Shown here: positions 62,429-64,000 of the stretch, in pieces
Position numbering within the stretch: position 1 is the first letter of the stretch
Layout of the letters: each line of letters opens with the position of its first letter
Source: Andrena cerasifolii
Taxonomy: Eukaryota; Arthropoda; Insecta; Hymenoptera; Andrenidae
NCBI RefSeq assembly: GCF_050908995.1
Contig: NC_135119.1
Coordinates: forward strand, 18,228,001 to 18,292,000
DNA length: 64,000 nucleotides
Reading direction: 5' to 3'
Program-made: the position numbers and the translations under genes
Notes under the pieces: model-generated
The model's database searches: none
What the model was told of the DNA's origin: nothing
Seen by the model: only the letters and a program-made list of their open reading frames with translations

Positions 62429-62637
62429 CAGAGTTGGGCAGTGCCTAAATAAAAAAATGATTTAAATAACGGATCAAATAAAAGTCACTTTAACTTTAGA
62501 TTATTTGACGAATAGAGTTATTTTTTTTTTATTTACTTAACCCAGGTCAACTTTACTCGAGACACGATGAATAATTTTTTTCATTTTTATTCATTATTCG
62601 AAATTTTCATTTAAGCAAAAAATTTTGCCCCTCTCTG
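62429..62637. mobile_element. hAT-type MITE, family C copy 3, with target duplication
   Basis: A 209-bp element starts CAGAGTTGGGCA and ends with CCCCTCTCTG (reverse complement CAGAGAGGGGC). The flanking 8-mers GTTAACAC (62421-62428) and GTTAACAT (62638-62645) differ at one position, a clear hAT signature. The sequence matches the elements at 25419-25603 over its whole length and the fragment at 55486-55588 in its right half. It is non-coding and the best preserved member of the family here. Confidence 0.9.
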
Positions 62638-62645
62638 GTTAACAT

Positions 62646-64000
62646 TAATGTTGCCACAGAAAAATGGCATTCAGTCCTTTACTGGACCAAGTGTGCTTGA
62701 ACGGAGGACGGGGGAACTCGCGGATGAAGGGCCTACGGTGGAGGAGTTAAATGACAAATTGATGCGGTGTTAAATTGGCGGGCGAGCCGATGCAGGTAGA
62801 TGCATTTAGAGATACACCCGTAACTTCTAGGTACGGGGCCAGCCGCTCCAAGTCGAATTTGCGACGCCCTCGGGCACGATCGTTATACATCGCAGTTTCT
62901 AAATTAGTCTCAACTCACTCTGATTGAACACCGGCGTGGCGAACCCTTAGCGATCGCGCGCGGCCCGCTCGATCGAGGATTTATCACGGCCCGATCGACG
63001 AATAATAAAGGCGAGTATGCCTGTCGATGATCATCCCGCTCTACGCTCGGCTACGTCGCTTCGTATGACGTTAAATGGCGCATTTTGCCCAGGCACGAAT
63101 AATGATACGAAAAGGAAGTTCGTTGGATCTTTGATGAACGTCTAATTGTTGGATCTTGGATTTAATTTGAAAAAAAAAATCGTGAGTGGGCAATGGAATT
63201 TTCTTTATGGTAAAGAAAAATTTAAAAGGGTCTCTGGTTTTACATTCTAATTGGTTGTTATTGAGGATTGTTTATATTTTAGTGGAGTGGTGATAGCGTG
63301 TATGTAATAGTGTTTGATGTGAAGAATACACAACTTTTTAATTGGAGTGAATTAGTAATGGGAAAATTCATTGTATACCTACTGGTGGAGGATTCTTTTT
63401 GTATTTCGAAAAATAGTAATTGCTCTGGAATTTGTATTATATATTTCGTATTCCTAGAATGTTTCTTGTTAATTCTAAGACTGTATAGCAGTTTTTCGTA
63501 ATGTTTTTTTGGTGCTAATTTACATAAATATTGTACTTTGTTCTGCTAATAAACACCTTTAAAAAAAATTACATTCTTCACACTTCGTATGAGTCATACA
63601 GCAATTAACTCATTACTCAATCGAATACTCTCGCGCAGAGCTCCTTCAGAAAACCGCGAAACCTAAAAAACCAACCCATTCAATCAGCTTCACTTTGACG
63701 ACGGATCAACTGCACATCGTGGCACCCGATGATCCCCAAATGCCAGCAACTTTGCAACAGTAACGTGGAAGTAGCGCGTAATCGATTCTTTTCCCTGATT
63801 TTTCGCGAATCAAGGCGAGTTGGTTTTCGAACGTAAATCACACCGTGCTCGCCGCTGGTGCTACTTAAGTAATATACCACGGATAATTCAAGGCCCGTAG
63901 CAACGAGATACCTTAGAACACTGCGGTTTTTTGCGCCCGTTGCAAAAAGGCCGGAAGGAAGAGAGTTGGAACTATCATCGGCGTTTAAACGGGGGAACGC
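62646..64000. other. Non-coding sequence to the right edge
   Basis: A GC-rich patch at 62680-63110 is followed by AT-rich DNA with only short chance frames. No gene or repeat was recognised up to the window end. Confidence 0.45.

Noticed and set aside
1..64000. CRISPR arrays, bacterial operons or rRNA genes
   Set aside because: There is no regularly spaced direct repeat of CRISPR type, no bacterial gene organisation and no rRNA-like segment. The splice donor, Pol III tRNA gene and MITEs indicate a eukaryotic nuclear genome.

Overview
The window looks like insect genomic DNA. It is AT-rich overall, with GC- and CpG-rich islands, very low gene density, and many short non-autonomous DNA transposons. 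CpG is not depleted in the GC-rich parts, and the mix of TA-, TTAA- and 8-bp-TSD elements would fit a hymenopteran such as a bee, ant or wasp. That taxonomic guess is inference, because no complete gene is present to confirm it.

Only two genes can be supported. The first, on the minus strand, is the 5' coding exon of a fibroblast growth factor (FGF) ligand, ending at a canonical splice donor (34151-34159). It encodes a hydrophobic secretion segment and the first part of the FGF beta-trefoil core (HLQILPDGTVNG). Later FGF exons were not found and probably lie beyond the left edge, which would make roughly 1-34150 a long first intron with intronic repeats. Upstream of the exon, about 35350-38700 is a GC-rich block that is strongly pyrimidine-rich on the plus strand and contains CCT, TTC and pentanucleotide repeats. 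It probably holds the 5'UTR and promoter. The second gene is an intronless tRNA-Lys(CUU) at 48837-48909, minus strand.

Most of the recognisable structure is mobile-element debris: about sixteen MITE-like elements or remnants, many with definable ends. These include: a GC-rich Harbinger-like element (3081-3253); TA-flanked mariner-type palindromes (8846-9331, 16061-16531, 28356-28861); an internally deleted mariner-like element with a transposase C-terminal remnant (16688-17246); TTAA-flanked piggyBac-type elements (47348-48042, 50386-50982, 53628-54017, and one solitary end near 43451); hAT-type elements (23917-24552, 25419-25603, 29623-29839, 55486-55588, 56568-57063, 62429-62637); a two-copy 153-bp MITE (28149-28301, 43499-43650); and long inverted repeats at 10286-10484 and 20350-21073. 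A tandem array of about 100-bp units arranged as 201-bp dimers lies at 52980-53450.

The rest is non-coding sequence. Many short open frames occur, especially in GC- or pyrimidine-rich stretches, but none shows a recognisable protein family and they are not annotated.
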